Origin: Helianthus annuus
Lineage: Eukaryota; Streptophyta; Magnoliopsida; Asterales; Asteraceae
NCBI RefSeq assembly: GCF_002127325.2
Contig: NC_035448.2
Span: 123,857,422-123,921,421 of the forward strand
Direction: 5' to 3'
Length of the DNA stretch: 64,000 nt
Positions 45,872 through 57,212 of this stretch are shown here, in pieces (within the stretch, counting starts at the first letter, position 1; every line of letters begins with the position of its first letter). The translations under genes and the position numbers were made by a program. Below the pieces are notes generated by a model. It was not told the origin of the DNA and made no database searches. It saw nothing but the letters and a program-made list of their open reading frames with translations.

Positions 45872-47051
45872 TAGGGCTGTTGAAATTACTCGACGCTTGA
45901 GACTTGATTGAAAAATGTTCGGAATTTGCTCGTTTGATTCTACTCGATTGAAAAAGGCGCTCGGTTTGGATCGGTTCGTTTTGAAATGAACCGAGCATGA
46001 GCAAAGGCCCGCTCAGTTCGGTTCGACTCGGTTGGCTCGAATTATTTTTTAATATATATGTATATATGAATAAAATAACTAGAGGCACATATTAACAATG
46101 TTTGGTCTAAGATCCAACTGAATTAAGAGTAAATTGCCAAAATCGTCCCTAAGGTTTGGGTATGTTTGTCATTTTCATCTAAAACAACTTTTTATACCAT
46201 ATAGTCATTTACTTTTGAGATTTTTTGCCATTTGCATCCAAACGTCTAACTTTTTTGTTTGCCAAAATCATCCCTGAGATTTAGGATTTTTTGCCATTTT
46301 CATTCAAATGTTTGATAGAAAAAAAATAAAGAAAATTAAATATTTGGATGAAAATGGCACAAAATCCCAAAAGTGAAGGACGATATTATACAAAAAAGTT
46401 GTTTTGGATGAAAATGACAAACATGCCCAAACCTCAAGGACGATTTTGGCAATTTACTCTAGAATTAAAGGACGATACCAATAGCCCATTTTCTAATAAT
46501 CCAGAGTAATTGAGTCAAAACGTCAAAAATACCAAAATGTGAAGTGTCGATCGATACTCAAGTGTCAATCTGCATTCAATTCAGAAGTACTTAATCCTAA
46601 TTAAAACCCCGCATCAACCATCATTATTCAAATTCTCCGCATCAACCCCCTAAGGTTTTGCTTCAATCGGTTCATTTGATTTCAAACTTCTCATAGATTA
46701 AATGTCCGCTTTAATCGATCGACGATACATCTTTCCACCCAGATGATCTCAGTAGAACCAGTTGAATATTTTTCTATTCCTTGTTATTTCATAAATTTAT
46801 ACTTGTGTTCTAATTGGATGAAACCCTAGGGACGAAAACTGCACTTTACTGTAAAAACTAACAACCTCATCGTCACTTTTCTATTTGTTATGTGACGCTC
46901 GATACTCTCTCGACGTTCGTTCGAAAAATACTCGGATCGAAAGGTGCTCGTTCGACTTTGGCTCGGTTGAAAAAATGCTCGGTTCGGTTTGTAAATGAAC
47001 TGAGCACGAGCAATGGTCCGATCGGTTCGGTTCGGCTCGTGAACAGCCCTA
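45872..47051. mobile_element. hAT-like element, copy 1
   Basis: The ends are TAGGGCTGTT (45872) and AACAGCCCTA (47051). The flanks AGTGGAAT (45864-45871) and ATTGGAAT (47052-47059) match at seven of eight bases. The body is rich in TCGGTTCG/CTCGATTG words and lacks a transposase. It shares its whole sequence, in opposite orientation, with the arms of the element at 47628-53162. It contains the MITE at 46127-46459. Confidence 0.8.
46127..46459. mobile_element. MITE of the GAGTAAA type inside hAT copy 1
   Basis: The ends GAGTAAATTGCCAAAATCG and CGATTTTGGCAATTTACTC are perfect inverted copies. The flanks CTGAATTAA and TAGAATTAA match at seven of nine bases. The body folds back, with TTTGGGTATGTTTGTCATTT at one side and its complement at the other. 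Confidence 0.82.
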
Positions 47052-47059
47052 ATTGGAAT

Positions 47060-47534
47060 ACAACTGCGTAGTTAGTTATTTTTTTTTTAAAGTTAACAAA
47101 TTAAAGTTATTAAAAAAGAATCAAATTATATGATAATTAAAGGGTTAAAGACGAGTATCATTTATAGTATAAATGTCAAACTGAAACTTAATAAAAGGTT
47201 ACTGTTCACACCGACCTACGGGGCGGGAATTCGGTTGGCATTGGTCCAGTATGTTACATACTCGGTATAGCAACCGAAAGAAAAAACCAAAAAATAAAGT
47301 CTTGATTTTCACAAAAGAATATCGCCTCGTGTTTTACATCGACTAAACTATAAAACGAATATTCGTGTTTTACATCGACTAAAACTATAAAACGAATATT
47401 GTACCGGTTCCGACAATACGGTTCGTCAAGATAATAGTATTACTACTAACACTCCCTATAGCTTACATTACAAAAAGAAAGGGTCTATTTTAAATATAAT
47501 TACGACTTTAGGAGAATTTTTACTAGAATATCAA
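47060..47534. other. Spacer with a 41-bp tandem duplication
   Basis: No gene seen. The only structure is CGTGTTTTACATCGACTAAA followed by CTATAAAACGAATATT, repeated twice at about 47330-47399. Confidence 0.65.
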
Positions 47535-48599
47535 GGGCATGTTTGGCTAAGCTTTTTGAAACAATTTATTGACTTATTGGCTTTTTGAAAAGTCATAAGC
47601 TCCAAAATGATGTTCGGCAATGAGGGTTAGGGTTGTTCACGAGCCGAACCGAACCGATCGGACCTTTGCTCGTGCTCGGTTCGTTTACAAACCGAACCGA
47701 ACCGAACCGAATCGATCCGAGCGTTTTTCAACCGAGCCAAATTCGAACGAGCGCCTTTCAATCCGAGTATTTTTCGAACGAGCGTCGAGCGAGTATCGAG
47801 CGTCGCATAACAAATAGAAAAGTGATGATGGGGTTGTTAGTTTTTAGAGTAAAGTGCAGTGTTCATCCCTAAGGTTTCGTCCAATTATAACACATGTATA
47901 AACTTACTAAGTAACAAGGAATAGAAAAAAATACTCAACCGGTTCTATCGTGATCATCTAAGGGCGTGTTTGGCAACGAGCTTTTAGGAGCTTCAAGCTT
48001 CAAGCTTCAAGCTTTTAAGAAAAAGCTCCAGGCCCAATAAAAGGCTTGTTTGGTTGAAACAGGCTTAAGGCTTTTAGATTAGTTGAAAAGCTCTTATTGA
48101 AACGCTTGTTATAGTAGCGTTTAAAAAACCTACAAGCTTTTAGGGTTTAAATTACTTAAATAACCTACAATCTTCATCATCCCAAATTTTCTAGAAACGT
48201 TGATCGATCGCAAGTTAAAGCCAACAAAGGTATGCATGTTCCCTGTTCTTATATAGAGACAAAAAACTCCTCAACTATCGATCCCAGTGCATGTTTTATT
48301 TAATTCGATTGTAACTTTAATACACATAATTACTTTGAGTTTAATGCATGTTCTTATTTAATACAATCGAACTATAATTTAATACAATCGAACTTGTATC
48401 ATAAAGATGATTCATCGCAGTACCACTTGTTACATAATTACTTTCAGTTAAAGTAATTAATACCATCGAAATTGTTGAATCATGCATGTTCTTATTTAAT
48501 TAGATCCATCCCAATTATAATCAATCATGTCTATTATTTATTGATTATAGTTCTTGATTTTTTTTTCAAATATGGTAGAATCCTCATATTACACACGAT

Positions 48600-48831
48600 T
48601 AGGGGTGTAAATGAGTCGGGCCGAGCCCGAGCCTTCCACTACTCGAGCTCGGCTCGTGATGTTTTTCTGAAGCTCGAGCTCGACTCGTAAGTAAAATCCA
48701 AAGCTCGAGTCCGGCTCGGCTCGAGATTATTTGAGAACAATTTTAAACGAGTTCCAAGCTCGGCTAGAGCTCGTTTCAATATAATTTAAACGAGTCAAAG
48801 CTCGGCTTGAGCTCGGCCCACCAATGTTATG

Positions 48832-48895
<64 letters not shown>

Positions 48896-49106
48896 GATAT
48901 AAAATTATGTTTAGGCTCGTTTAGGCTCGCGAGCCTAAACAATATTTGTATGCAAAGCTCGAGCTCGAGCTCGGGCTCGATAGCTAAACGAATCATATTT
49001 TAGGCCTGAGCTCGGGCTCGGACTCATTAAAGGTCGACTCGTTTGAGCTTTTTACTGATCCGATCTCGGGTAGCTCTCGAGCCGTTGCGCATCATTTACA
49101 CCCCTA
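48600..49106. mobile_element. GAGCTCGGCTCG-rich hAT-like MITE
   Basis: The ends TAGGGGTGTAAATGAGTC and GCATCATTTACACCCCTA are inverted copies. The body alternates CTCGAGCTCGGCTCG words and an (AT)n run at 48834-48893. The flanks CACACGAT and GTTAATAT do not match, so the duplication is lost or the copy is rearranged. Confidence 0.7.
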
Positions 49107-49811
49107 GTTAATATGCTATATTGCTATCATAAGAAGTGTTGCACAATATGGGATAAAAGATAGCAGAGACATGGTATGCTTGTTGGCAAATATATTTTAG
49201 TTGTTAAACACAAAAGAATGATAAGATTATATAAACAATAACATATATATCAGTAATGAATTGTACAAGTAGCTCATTTGTATCAGAGAGACACCTTTAT
49301 CCCAAAACACCTAATATTGAGAACTGAAAAGGTTATGATCGTTTTGTCCTTTTTTATTGGAATGGCATTATATTAAGATAAACCAGCAAGATTACAATTG
49401 CACATAAACAAAAGGTTATGATGTTGCTTCTAGGTTTTTAGTCACATCACATAGGCTTTTGCTGTAAGTTTTACACTTCTTTATTATGGGTATATGTTAA
49501 GTTCTAACATTAAATCTAGATAGAAAATAATAGTCATTTTGCTGTAAGTTTTACACTTAAGACATCAAGTGCCCTTCACGCAGTGCCCTTCAAGCATCTA
49601 GCATCTGATAGGTAAATATTATATGTTGTTGATTTGCCATAATGAACATAGGCTTAATAAGCAACAAGTTCTTTGAATATTATATGACATATTTGAATGT
49701 AACGTGTAAGAATCTTTAGTTCTTTGATTATTATGTTGTTAAAAATGCCGTTTTTGCGATATAATTCTTATTTTGCAATTGTGTACATATGTATGTATGC
49801 ATGGTTGCTAG

Positions 49812-50792
49812 ATGGATTCTAAAAAAGAGAAAGGGAAAAGAGAAATATGGCCAAAAGAAATGGTTTTAGAATTATGTCGGTTCCTAAACAAATTTATCAC
49901 GAAGCATGGCGAACTTCCCCATTCAAATGGGTCACTCTTCAGCCAGAGTTTGAAAAAGTTATAAATCACAAATTCGCCAGTGACAAAGCTATGAAGAACA
50001 AGCATGACAGTATGAGAAAAGAGTACAACCTTTGGAAGTCACTTAAGAATGGAGAGACTGGTCTAGGTTGGAATGAAAGTACCAAGCAACTTAATTTTTC
50101 TGAATAATGGTGGAAAAGAAAAATTCAGGTGACATAATATAACTTATACAAAATTTAAATGCCATATAATATTCTAGTCATAATGATAACTAAAGATTCA
50201 CCATTATATTCTGTAGGAAAACCCGAAAGTTCTAGCAATTCAAAATAACCAACCATCTATACAACTACAAGAAGAGTGGGATCAGTTATTTGGAGATGTA
50301 GTTGCTAGTGGGGAAAATTGTATGGCACCCTCTATGGATCCAACTACATTCAATGAGGTGCATGTTGAGAACCTTGAGGATGACAGTGTTGAGAACCTTG
50401 AGGATGACAATGTTGTGGGAGGTGACAATTTCTTTGGTGACTTCTTGAACGAAGTAAGTCAACATGATGCATCAACATTAAGCCCAAGTGAGGTTGCAAA
50501 GAATTTTGAAAAGTCTACTAAAGTAAACACTAAGCCTAAACCAGTTAAGATGAAACGTAAAGGGATAGAATCATTGGGAGCTTCTATACTTAAAGAACAT
50601 TTAACTCAAAGTAGTATGAATCAACAACGTGCTCTAGAAATATTAGAATCAGATTCTTCCAAACTCAGTCAAAGTACTAAGTTTAGTATTGAAGCTGCTA
50701 TGGGTTTACTTAGCCGGATGGTAGATGCAGGATTAATAAGAGAAGATGAGGAGTTGTGGTTATTTCCAATGGATTTATTTGAAGATCCGTGA
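49812..50792 (+). pseudogene. Harbinger Myb/SANT-like protein (element 2)
   Basis: The start at 49812 gives MDSKKEKGKREIWPKEM. The DNA-binding domain continues in a second frame after a shift near 49905-49920: PFKWVTLQPEFEKVINHKFA, then MRKEYNLWKSLKNGETGLGW. A TAA stop at 50104-50106 precedes WWKRKI. An intron runs from GT 50129 to AG 50216. Exon 2 reads EEWDQLFGDVVASG, an acidic linker, a Lys-rich patch (KPKPVKMKRKG) and a helical tail ending FPMDLFEDP (stop 50790-50792). In live elements this protein binds element ends with the transposase. One shift and one stop disable it. Confidence 0.82.
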
Positions 50793-51068
50793 AAAGAGAA
50801 ATGTTTATAAATGTGCCACATGATCATGGTAGGTTAGCGTGGCTGCAACGAAAACAAAGGCTCACCGACTCAAGTTTTCTTTGAGAACATGTTACGAAGA
50901 CATTATTGTTTCTATTTGTTTGAACTTTATTGATTTTGGATTGATTTATTGCTTTTTACCTTGATGTTTTAGTGACATGACTATATGTTAAGCTATTTAT
51001 CCATTTATATTTTAGCTATTAAAGTTTTTATATGTTAAGCTTATATTGAATTTATTATCAGGGTTACA

Positions 51069-52006
51069 ATGAATAATGAAACAAGCAAGAAGAATCACAA
51101 ACTGCATTGCTATAATTTTTTGTTGGATTCAACCTATACATGTGATTTAGTTGTTGCATACTATTATAAGCATGTGTACAAGGAACCATGCATGACATCA
51201 CCTCAAACGGGACAGGCTTGGATGATGGAAGTTTTAAATGGCAATCCTATACGATGTGTAAATGCATTCAAAATGCATCCAAATGTGTTTACGAAATTAT
51301 GCAGAGAGCTTGAATCAAACTATGGATTGCAGTCGAGTGATAGAATGTCAACTTGTGAGAAGGTGGGGATATTTTTGTATACATTGTCATTGGGTTTATC
51401 TAACAGGGATGTTGGGGAGCGTTTTCAACTTCCCACAACCACCTGAAGGTAATATTTCGAATTACTTACACATATATTTGGAATTGTTTCATGTTACTTT
51501 TAATAAATTCTAATGCCTTTTGTTTTTTTAACTCCTTTATCAGGTAGATATTATTTGGTTGATAAAGGTTACCCAGATAGAAAAGGATACCTTGTTCCAT
51601 ATTCCAAGACAAGATACCATCAATCTCAATTTCAAAGAGAGCCCCCGAATAATATGCAAGAAGCTTTTAACCGTTCACATTCATCTTTACGAAGTCATAT
51701 TGAGAGGTCATTTGGAATTTTGAAGAAACGATTTAAGATACTTGGTAAAATGCCCAAGTATAGCGTGCAAACACAAATTGATGTTATCATGGCTACATTT
51801 GCATTGCATAACTATATATACGTAATTCTCAAGACGATTTCATGTTTATTGCAATGGAGCAACATCCAAACTACATACCACGAGATGAACTGCATGATGT
51901 TCATAACCATGACACAAGCACTAGCGGTCTATTTGAAGGGACATCGAATGAGATGAAACATGTTCGCAACAAAATTGCTACTTTAATATGGAATGCACGA
52001 CATTAA
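51069..52006 (+). pseudogene. PIF/Harbinger transposase (element 2), first Asp region deleted
   Basis: The first open part (51069-51446) has the N-terminal helices MHPNVFTKLCRELESNYGLQ and GIFLYTLSLGLSNRDVGERF. It breaks where HSGET and the first catalytic Asp block should follow. The second part (51541-51830) has the second Asp in YYLVDKGYPDRKGYL and the Glu in RSHIERSFGILKKRF, then ATFALHNYI. A shift near 51826 leads to the C-terminus (FEGTSNEMKHVRNKIA) and the stop at 52004-52006. It is a deletion derivative that cannot cut DNA. Confidence 0.85.
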
Positions 52007-52666
52007 TGTTTTAATAGTATTATATTATGTTATGACTGTATGTCAATAACTATATTTTATTTAATTGAAAATGACAATGTTTTATTCATTTGAGAAATAA
52101 CTTATATATATATATGTGTGTGTGTGATTACGTTTAGTATTATGTTTTTTTAATTTATGCCCATTTTGGTCATTTTATACATTTTATTAAAAGCTCCAGC
52201 TACTCTGCCAAACACCTTAATATCTAAAAAGCTACAGCTACCAGCTACAAACTTCCAGCTACCAGCTTTCAGCTTCCAGCTACCAGCCACCAGCTAGTTT
52301 TGCCAAACATACCCTAAGAAGAAAGATGAATCGTCGACCGGTTGAAGCAGACCTTTGATCTATGAGAAGCTTAAAATCGAATGAATTGATTGAAGAAAAA
52401 CCTTAGGGAGTTGGCGTCTTGGCGACAAAGAATTCGAATTATGATGGTTATTGCGGGGTTGTAACTAAGATCATATACTTCTAAATTGAATGACGGGTTA
52501 ACACTTGAGTATTGATCGACGCTTCACATTTCGGTGTTTTGACATTTTGACTCAATTACTCTGGATTATTAGGCAATAGACTATCGGTATCAGCCTTCAA
52601 TCCTATAATAAAATGCGCTCTAGTTGGATCTTGGACCAAACATTAGTAATATGCGCCACTAGTTAT

Positions 52667-52674
<8 letters not shown>

Positions 52675-52721
<47 letters not shown>

Positions 52722-52931
52722 GAAGGTTAACGTACATCACGTACGACAGGTAATTACGCACGTTCATTATAAAATCACGCACGTTATAACTCAAAAATCC
52801 AAAATCACGCATGTTGAAACACGATAATCACGCATATTGAAAACATTAATAACGCATGTTATAGAACAAATCACGCACGTTGTCGTACGTGAAGTACGTT
52901 AAGCCGTAATGTACGATATACTTTTTCTATA

Positions 52932-52978
<47 letters not shown>

Positions 52979-52980
52979 TA
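52675..52980. mobile_element. Small palindromic MITE in an AT/GA microsatellite
   Basis: A (TA)n run and (GA)n run precede GGTTAACGTACATCACGTACG (about 52724). The inverted end CGTACGTGAAGTACGTTAAGCC closes near 52904 and is followed by (GT)n and (TA)n. Between them the word AATCACGCACGTT occurs about seven times. hAT copy 1 lacks this segment at the matching place, so it is an insertion. The terminus resembles those at 18767 and 22620 (GG-AAGGTT). Confidence 0.6.
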
Positions 52981-53278
52981 ATTCGAGCCAACCGAGTCGA
53001 ACCGAACTGAGCGGACCTTTGCTCATGCTTGGTTCGTTTCAAAACGAACCGATCAGAACCGAGCGCCTTTTTCAATCGAGCTAAATCGAACGAGCAAATT
53101 CCGAACATTTTTCGATCGAGCATCGAACGAGTCTTGAGCGTCGAGCAATTTGAACAGCCCTAATGAGGGTGTATGTGAGGGGAAAAACCAATAAGTTAAT
53201 AGTCACTCCATACTCACTTTTTCAAAAAGCTAATAAATCAATAAGTTGTTTCAAAAAGCTTAGCCAAACATGCCCTAA

Positions 53279-53601
53279 AGAAAAAAATTAGACACATTTT
53301 TGTATTCAGCTTTTTTTATTTTATTTTTACAAATGCAAATTATTAAATAAATAATAATGTGTATACCATTTAAAGCATTCGAGTGAAATGGAAGCTTAAA
53401 AAAATAAAAAGTTCCTTTTAAGAAAACCAAAAAGGGTCAACACAAGATAACACTATTGGTTGTAAATATAAAGTACAAACACACGCTTTCGAGCACATTA
53501 GTTTAACATCCTAACCTTGGGCATGTGTCAAACACAGATCATCTTCTCTTGGACTAATACATAACAAATGATAGATATAAACCCAAATATTTAAATACAA
53601 T
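53279..53601. other. Spacer, no gene seen
   Basis: AT-rich sequence without repeats or motifs that I can name. Confidence 0.55.
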
Positions 53602-54260
53602 TTAACAATCATCCAAATATTTAAAATAAATAACTGAAACAATCCCCAACTTCACCAAGCTTGAGCAAACATTCCCAAACTGCTTGATGTGCATCTGTTT
53701 CCCCAGATCATCGCTCGAGGCCAAGAATCTCAACTCTGAGCAAACACAAGAAACCGACTCCAAGATCTTGAGTTTCAGTTCAGTCGGTAGCCGCATCAAT
53801 AAGCAGGCGCAATGCAAGACCATCTTTCATTTTTCTCCAAAGCTTCATTTTTGGGTAGCCCACAGTCCCACATCATGTTCAAGACCGGCACCAGTTTATC
53901 TTCGTCCTGAGTGCATTCTGGTTCCTTCCATTAACCAAAGACCCATAAACCTTGCAATACTCTCCCAGGTTTTGAAATTTAATCTTGATAATTACAGTGT
54001 TATCACTGCTAGTGATGTTATAAATTGTGTAGTAAAATGAGAAGAGAGATACCAATTCCCTTTGACATGAAAGTGTAATGACATTGAAACGGGATCGATC
54101 TCCACAAACCCATATTCTGATAATACAGCATGAACTGATATCCCCGCTCTTCGACCTCCCAACATTCCCAAACTGCTTGATGTACTAGGGGCGCAGTGGA
54201 GAATCCATTAGTGACTCCAAGTGATAGAATAGATTCTTCGGGAGAAGTAGTTGTAAGCAC
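53602..54260 (-). pseudogene. F-box protein SKIP22-like gene remnant
   Basis: On the minus strand an upstream part (54260-54018) has CWEVEERGYQFMLYYQ and FQCHYTFMSKGIGISLL. A middle part (about 53985-53930) reads LGEYCKVYGSLVNGRNQ. A later part has LWRKMKDGLALRLLID and the F-box core LPTELKLKILE, then VCSELRFLASSDDL. Plant SKIP22-like F-box proteins have these blocks in this order; as Skp1 partners they choose targets for ubiquitin ligation. Frames shift between the blocks and a stop lies before the F-box, so it is broken. The phrase ACATCAAGCAGTTTGGGAATG occurs twice (near 53667-53687 and 54163-54183). Confidence 0.55.
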
Positions 54261-54504
54261 TAACTAAGTACGTCTTTCGATTGCGAAAGAAATATATATA
54301 CTAGAAGACAGTGCAGGGGAAAGGAGTCTCAGAGAGATGAGTTCTCTTAGATGCAGGGATTGGGCATTTCAACTTCACGGTTGGTTTGCTTATCAAGAGA
54401 AAAGAACGTTAAAGCTCTGCAAATAAAATGTGAACACTAGAAATAGCAGGCGCTATTCTATAAATGGCGATACACTAGAAAAAATTATATGTATATTATA
54501 TTAA

Positions 54505-54878
54505 GAGTTAAATGTCATTTTAGTCCCTATGGTTTGGGCCATTTTGCCAGTTTAGTCCAAAGGTTTCATTTTTCGCCTATGGGTCCAAAAAGGTTTCATG
54601 TTTGCCATTTTAGTCCACTGGGTTAACTTCATCCATTTTTTATGTTAACAAGAAGGGCAATTCGATCATTTCATATGGCCGAATTGTCCTTCTAGTTAAC
54701 AGTTTTACATATAAATGACCGAATTGCCCTTCTCGTTACAGAAAAAATGGATGAAGTTATCTCAGTGGACTAAAATGGTAACGGTGAAACATTGTTGGAC
54801 CCACATGCGAAAAATGAAACCTTTGGACTAAATAGGCAAAAGGACCCAAACCACAGAGACTAAAATGACATTTAACTC
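54505..54878. mobile_element. MITE with 9-bp duplication (GAGTTAAATG type)
   Basis: The ends GAGTTAAATGTCATTTTAG and CTAAAATGACATTTAACTC are flanked by TTATATTAA (54496-54504 and 54879-54887). The body folds back around GTCCTTCTAGTTAACAG-like centre words. Same structural class as 27503, 46127 and 61399. Confidence 0.88.
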
Positions 54879-54908
54879 TTATATTAAAATACCCTGGTAT
54901 ATGCTATT

Positions 54909-55860
54909 TTTACATGTATATTTAACAAATTCCTAAAATCCAGCTATTTTATAGCTATATTTTTACTATGCAGTTAATAGCGGCGCTATAGCGGTGCTAT
55001 AGCGGTTAGCGGAGGTCTGGGCTTGTAGCGGTCCAAATAGCGGTTGCTCATAGCGGTTCCGCTATTAGCGGCGCTATAGCCCGCTATTTGCCGCTATTTG
55101 GAAACCTGTATAGCGGTCGTATAGCGGTCGAAGTCAAATTAGGTCAAAGTTTGAAAAAATCGGTCAAAAGTTGCCTATAAACGGACCAAATCGGTCAAAA
55201 CTGGATCAGATATTAGTAAAAAATTGACCAAATCGGTTAAGTGAAACGAATTGTTACCTTAATTCGAACAAAAATCAGCTGTTGCTCCATGATTTTGAAC
55301 TATTGTAGAGATAACTGATGGAGAAGAGAAGGGGAGCGGGAAAGAAAACGGCGTATGATGAAAGTGGGGATAATTAGGGTTATTTAAGTTTGGGTATTTT
55401 AACATATAACCCCCCTCCATCTTCATTAGTTTATATTTAGTCCTCATACTTGTGAATTTATATCTAAACAATATAAAATTAATGGTATATGTATATAATA
55501 ATATAAAAATACATAAATTATGCATGGTATAAAAATTACCGCTATATCACCGCTATACCACCGCAATAACCTATATATCGTATAGCGGACCTTGACCGCT
55601 ATCCGCTATTTTACCGCTTTAACTGCTTAGATTTTTACATGTATATTTAACAAATTCCTAAAATTCAAAAGGGTTAGCAACAAAGACGTTGGGGCTCAGA
55701 TGTTAAAAGATTCCTTTTTGGGCTAAAGGGGTAAACGTGATATAACCACAGGGGTCAAAATCGTAATTTACTCTTTTTACATGTATATTTAACAAATTCC
55801 TAAAATCCAGCTACTTTATAGCTATATTTAATCGCTATTCGTAGTTAAAAAAACCTGAAA
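54909..55860. repeat. TAGCGG-rich element and three copies of a 50-bp flank repeat
   Basis: The block 54963-55626 begins TGCAGTTAATAGCGGCGCTA and ends CCGCTTTAACTGC, with many GCGGTGCTATAGCGG words. A repeat of about 50 bp (TTTTTACATGTATATTTAAC onward) occurs at about 54909, 55629 and 55777. This suggests duplications of one ancestral site. No gene is convincing; a short minus frame at 55259-55525 is unsupported. Confidence 0.6.
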
Positions 55861-56359
55861 TCCCGCTATTTTTTGCTACATACCCTGTAGCGACCTTCGA
55901 CCTATACGCTACACTGCTCACTATAGCTACCGCTATTGACAACTATGGCATCTATAAACAGCCTGTAGATGGGAGTTACTTTCCTACAGATTTTTCAATA
56001 AAGATAGGAGTAGAATGAATCTAGCTATAACTGTATCCAAAATATCAGAATAAATTTAATTAATAGAAAAAACTAATATGTGGCATAATTGATTTTGATC
56101 TTATAAGACAGAATATAATGAATCTAGCTGTGGTTGTACAGGAGTCCACACACAACCATTATACTCTTTTCCAAATTAAGTTATATCAAAGAGTAAATAA
56201 TAATATGGTTCCGAGAATATATCTTAAAGTGCTATTTCGAACACTAGATTTCAAATATTTCTCCTTTTACCACTTTAGGCTATTCTAACTCGGGTAGCAA
56301 AATCTTATGCAACGAAAATAACATTTTCTTATATTCAAAACAGTCATTTGATTAACATA
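55861..56359. other. Spacer, no gene seen
   Basis: Degenerate repeats continuing the TAGCGG style to about 55950, then AT-rich DNA without motifs. Confidence 0.5.
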
Positions 56360-56420
56360 CTAGTCTTAAGCTACCCGCGTTGCGGGTCAGTGGGCATAAA
56401 AACGTGCTACCAACGTTGAG
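56360..56420 (-). mobile_element. Helitron 3' terminus (minus strand)
   Basis: On the minus strand a hairpin ACCCGCAACGCGGGT is followed by AGCTTAAGACTAG at 56360 and then T, as expected for a Helitron 3' end. The rest of the element should extend to higher coordinates. It probably includes the AAATGTGAC-rich part at 56420-56760. The 5' TC end is not fixed. Confidence 0.55.
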
Positions 56421-56870
56421 GAGATGGGACGTAAAACTATGCAAAGTAGCATCAAACGAAAACAAAAACTGGGTAAAGCATAAAAAAACACGAATTTCCA
56501 ACACAAAGTGACTTACATGACGTAAAACGTAGAAGAAGTCGAATTTACAACGATGCGTATCAGAAAGTGGAGGGGGTAAAAACCTTAAAAGACCAAATGT
56601 GACCACCAAATACGAATGAAAAAAACCCTAAAGGGCCAAATGTGACTATCAAACATTGTGCTAAATAGTAATGAACGATGAACAATTCCAAGAAAAACGT
56701 AAAACAAAAACTAATAAAAAAACTAAAATTATTTAACCTTTGTGACACAAATTATAAAAACTAAAGTATTGTTACAAAATGAAAAATCCTAATGCCAAAA
56801 AAAAGGAAAAAAGAAGAAGACAAAAAATATACTATTCCTCCGTATGTTATTAAAATTAAAATTGAGAGAT

Positions 56871-56925
<55 letters not shown>

Positions 56926-56980
56926 GGATAACAAAATATTTTTATATATAACATTAAAATTGAAATTAAGAGATTTATAG

Positions 56981-57018
<38 letters not shown>
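56871..57018. repeat. Two (AAT)n microsatellites
   Basis: AAT runs at 56871-56921 and 56982-57018, separated by 60 bp. The flanks share AAAATTAAAATTGA-like and GAGATTTA words, so the segment may be duplicated. Confidence 0.9.
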
Positions 57019-57019
<1 letters not shown>

Positions 57020-57212
57020 GTAACAGTAATAATAAGGATAAGAATAACAAAATATTTTTAAATAAAAATAAAAATATAATTGTAAAGTTGAAGGAGAAAT
57101 TGCCACATGGCATTAATTGTAGTCTTTTATTAATATTTAGATTGAAAAGAAACTTTTTTTCAATAATATTACTAAGATATATTTCTTTCCTCTTCCTCTG
57201 TTTTCGGTTCCA

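Larger units (their letters stand above)
47962..52314 (+). mobile_element. Second PIF/Harbinger element with two decayed genes
   Basis: The ends GGGCGTGTTTGGCAACGAG (47962) and TTTTGCCAAACATACCC (52314) are flanked by TAA on both sides (47959-47961 and 52315-52317). It holds a Myb/SANT-like gene (49812-50792) and a transposase (51069-52006), both on the plus strand. Subterminal repeats are present: AGCTTCAAGCTTCAAGCTT at left and CCAGCTACCAGCTTTCAGC at right. A small hAT-like MITE (48600-49106) lies inside. Confidence 0.88.
47628..53162. mobile_element. hAT-like element, copy 2, interrupted
   Basis: The ends TAGGGTTGTTCACG (47628) and TTGAACAGCCCTA (53162) are flanked by a perfect 8-bp duplication ATGAGGGT (47620-47627 and 53163-53170). 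Its own parts (47628-47961 and 52318-53162) match copy 1 in reverse order. No transposase. A Harbinger element (47962-52314) and a small palindromic MITE (52721-52904) entered it later. Confidence 0.88.
47535..53275. mobile_element. Tourist-like MITE, outer layer of a four-layer nest
   Basis: The ends GGGCATGTTTGGCTAAGC (47535) and GCTTAGCCAAACATGCCC (53275) are perfect inverted copies. The flanks are CAA and TAA, a slightly decayed Harbinger 3-bp target. Only about 200 bp are its own (47535-47627 and 53171-53275). A hAT element sits in the middle. Confidence 0.85.
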
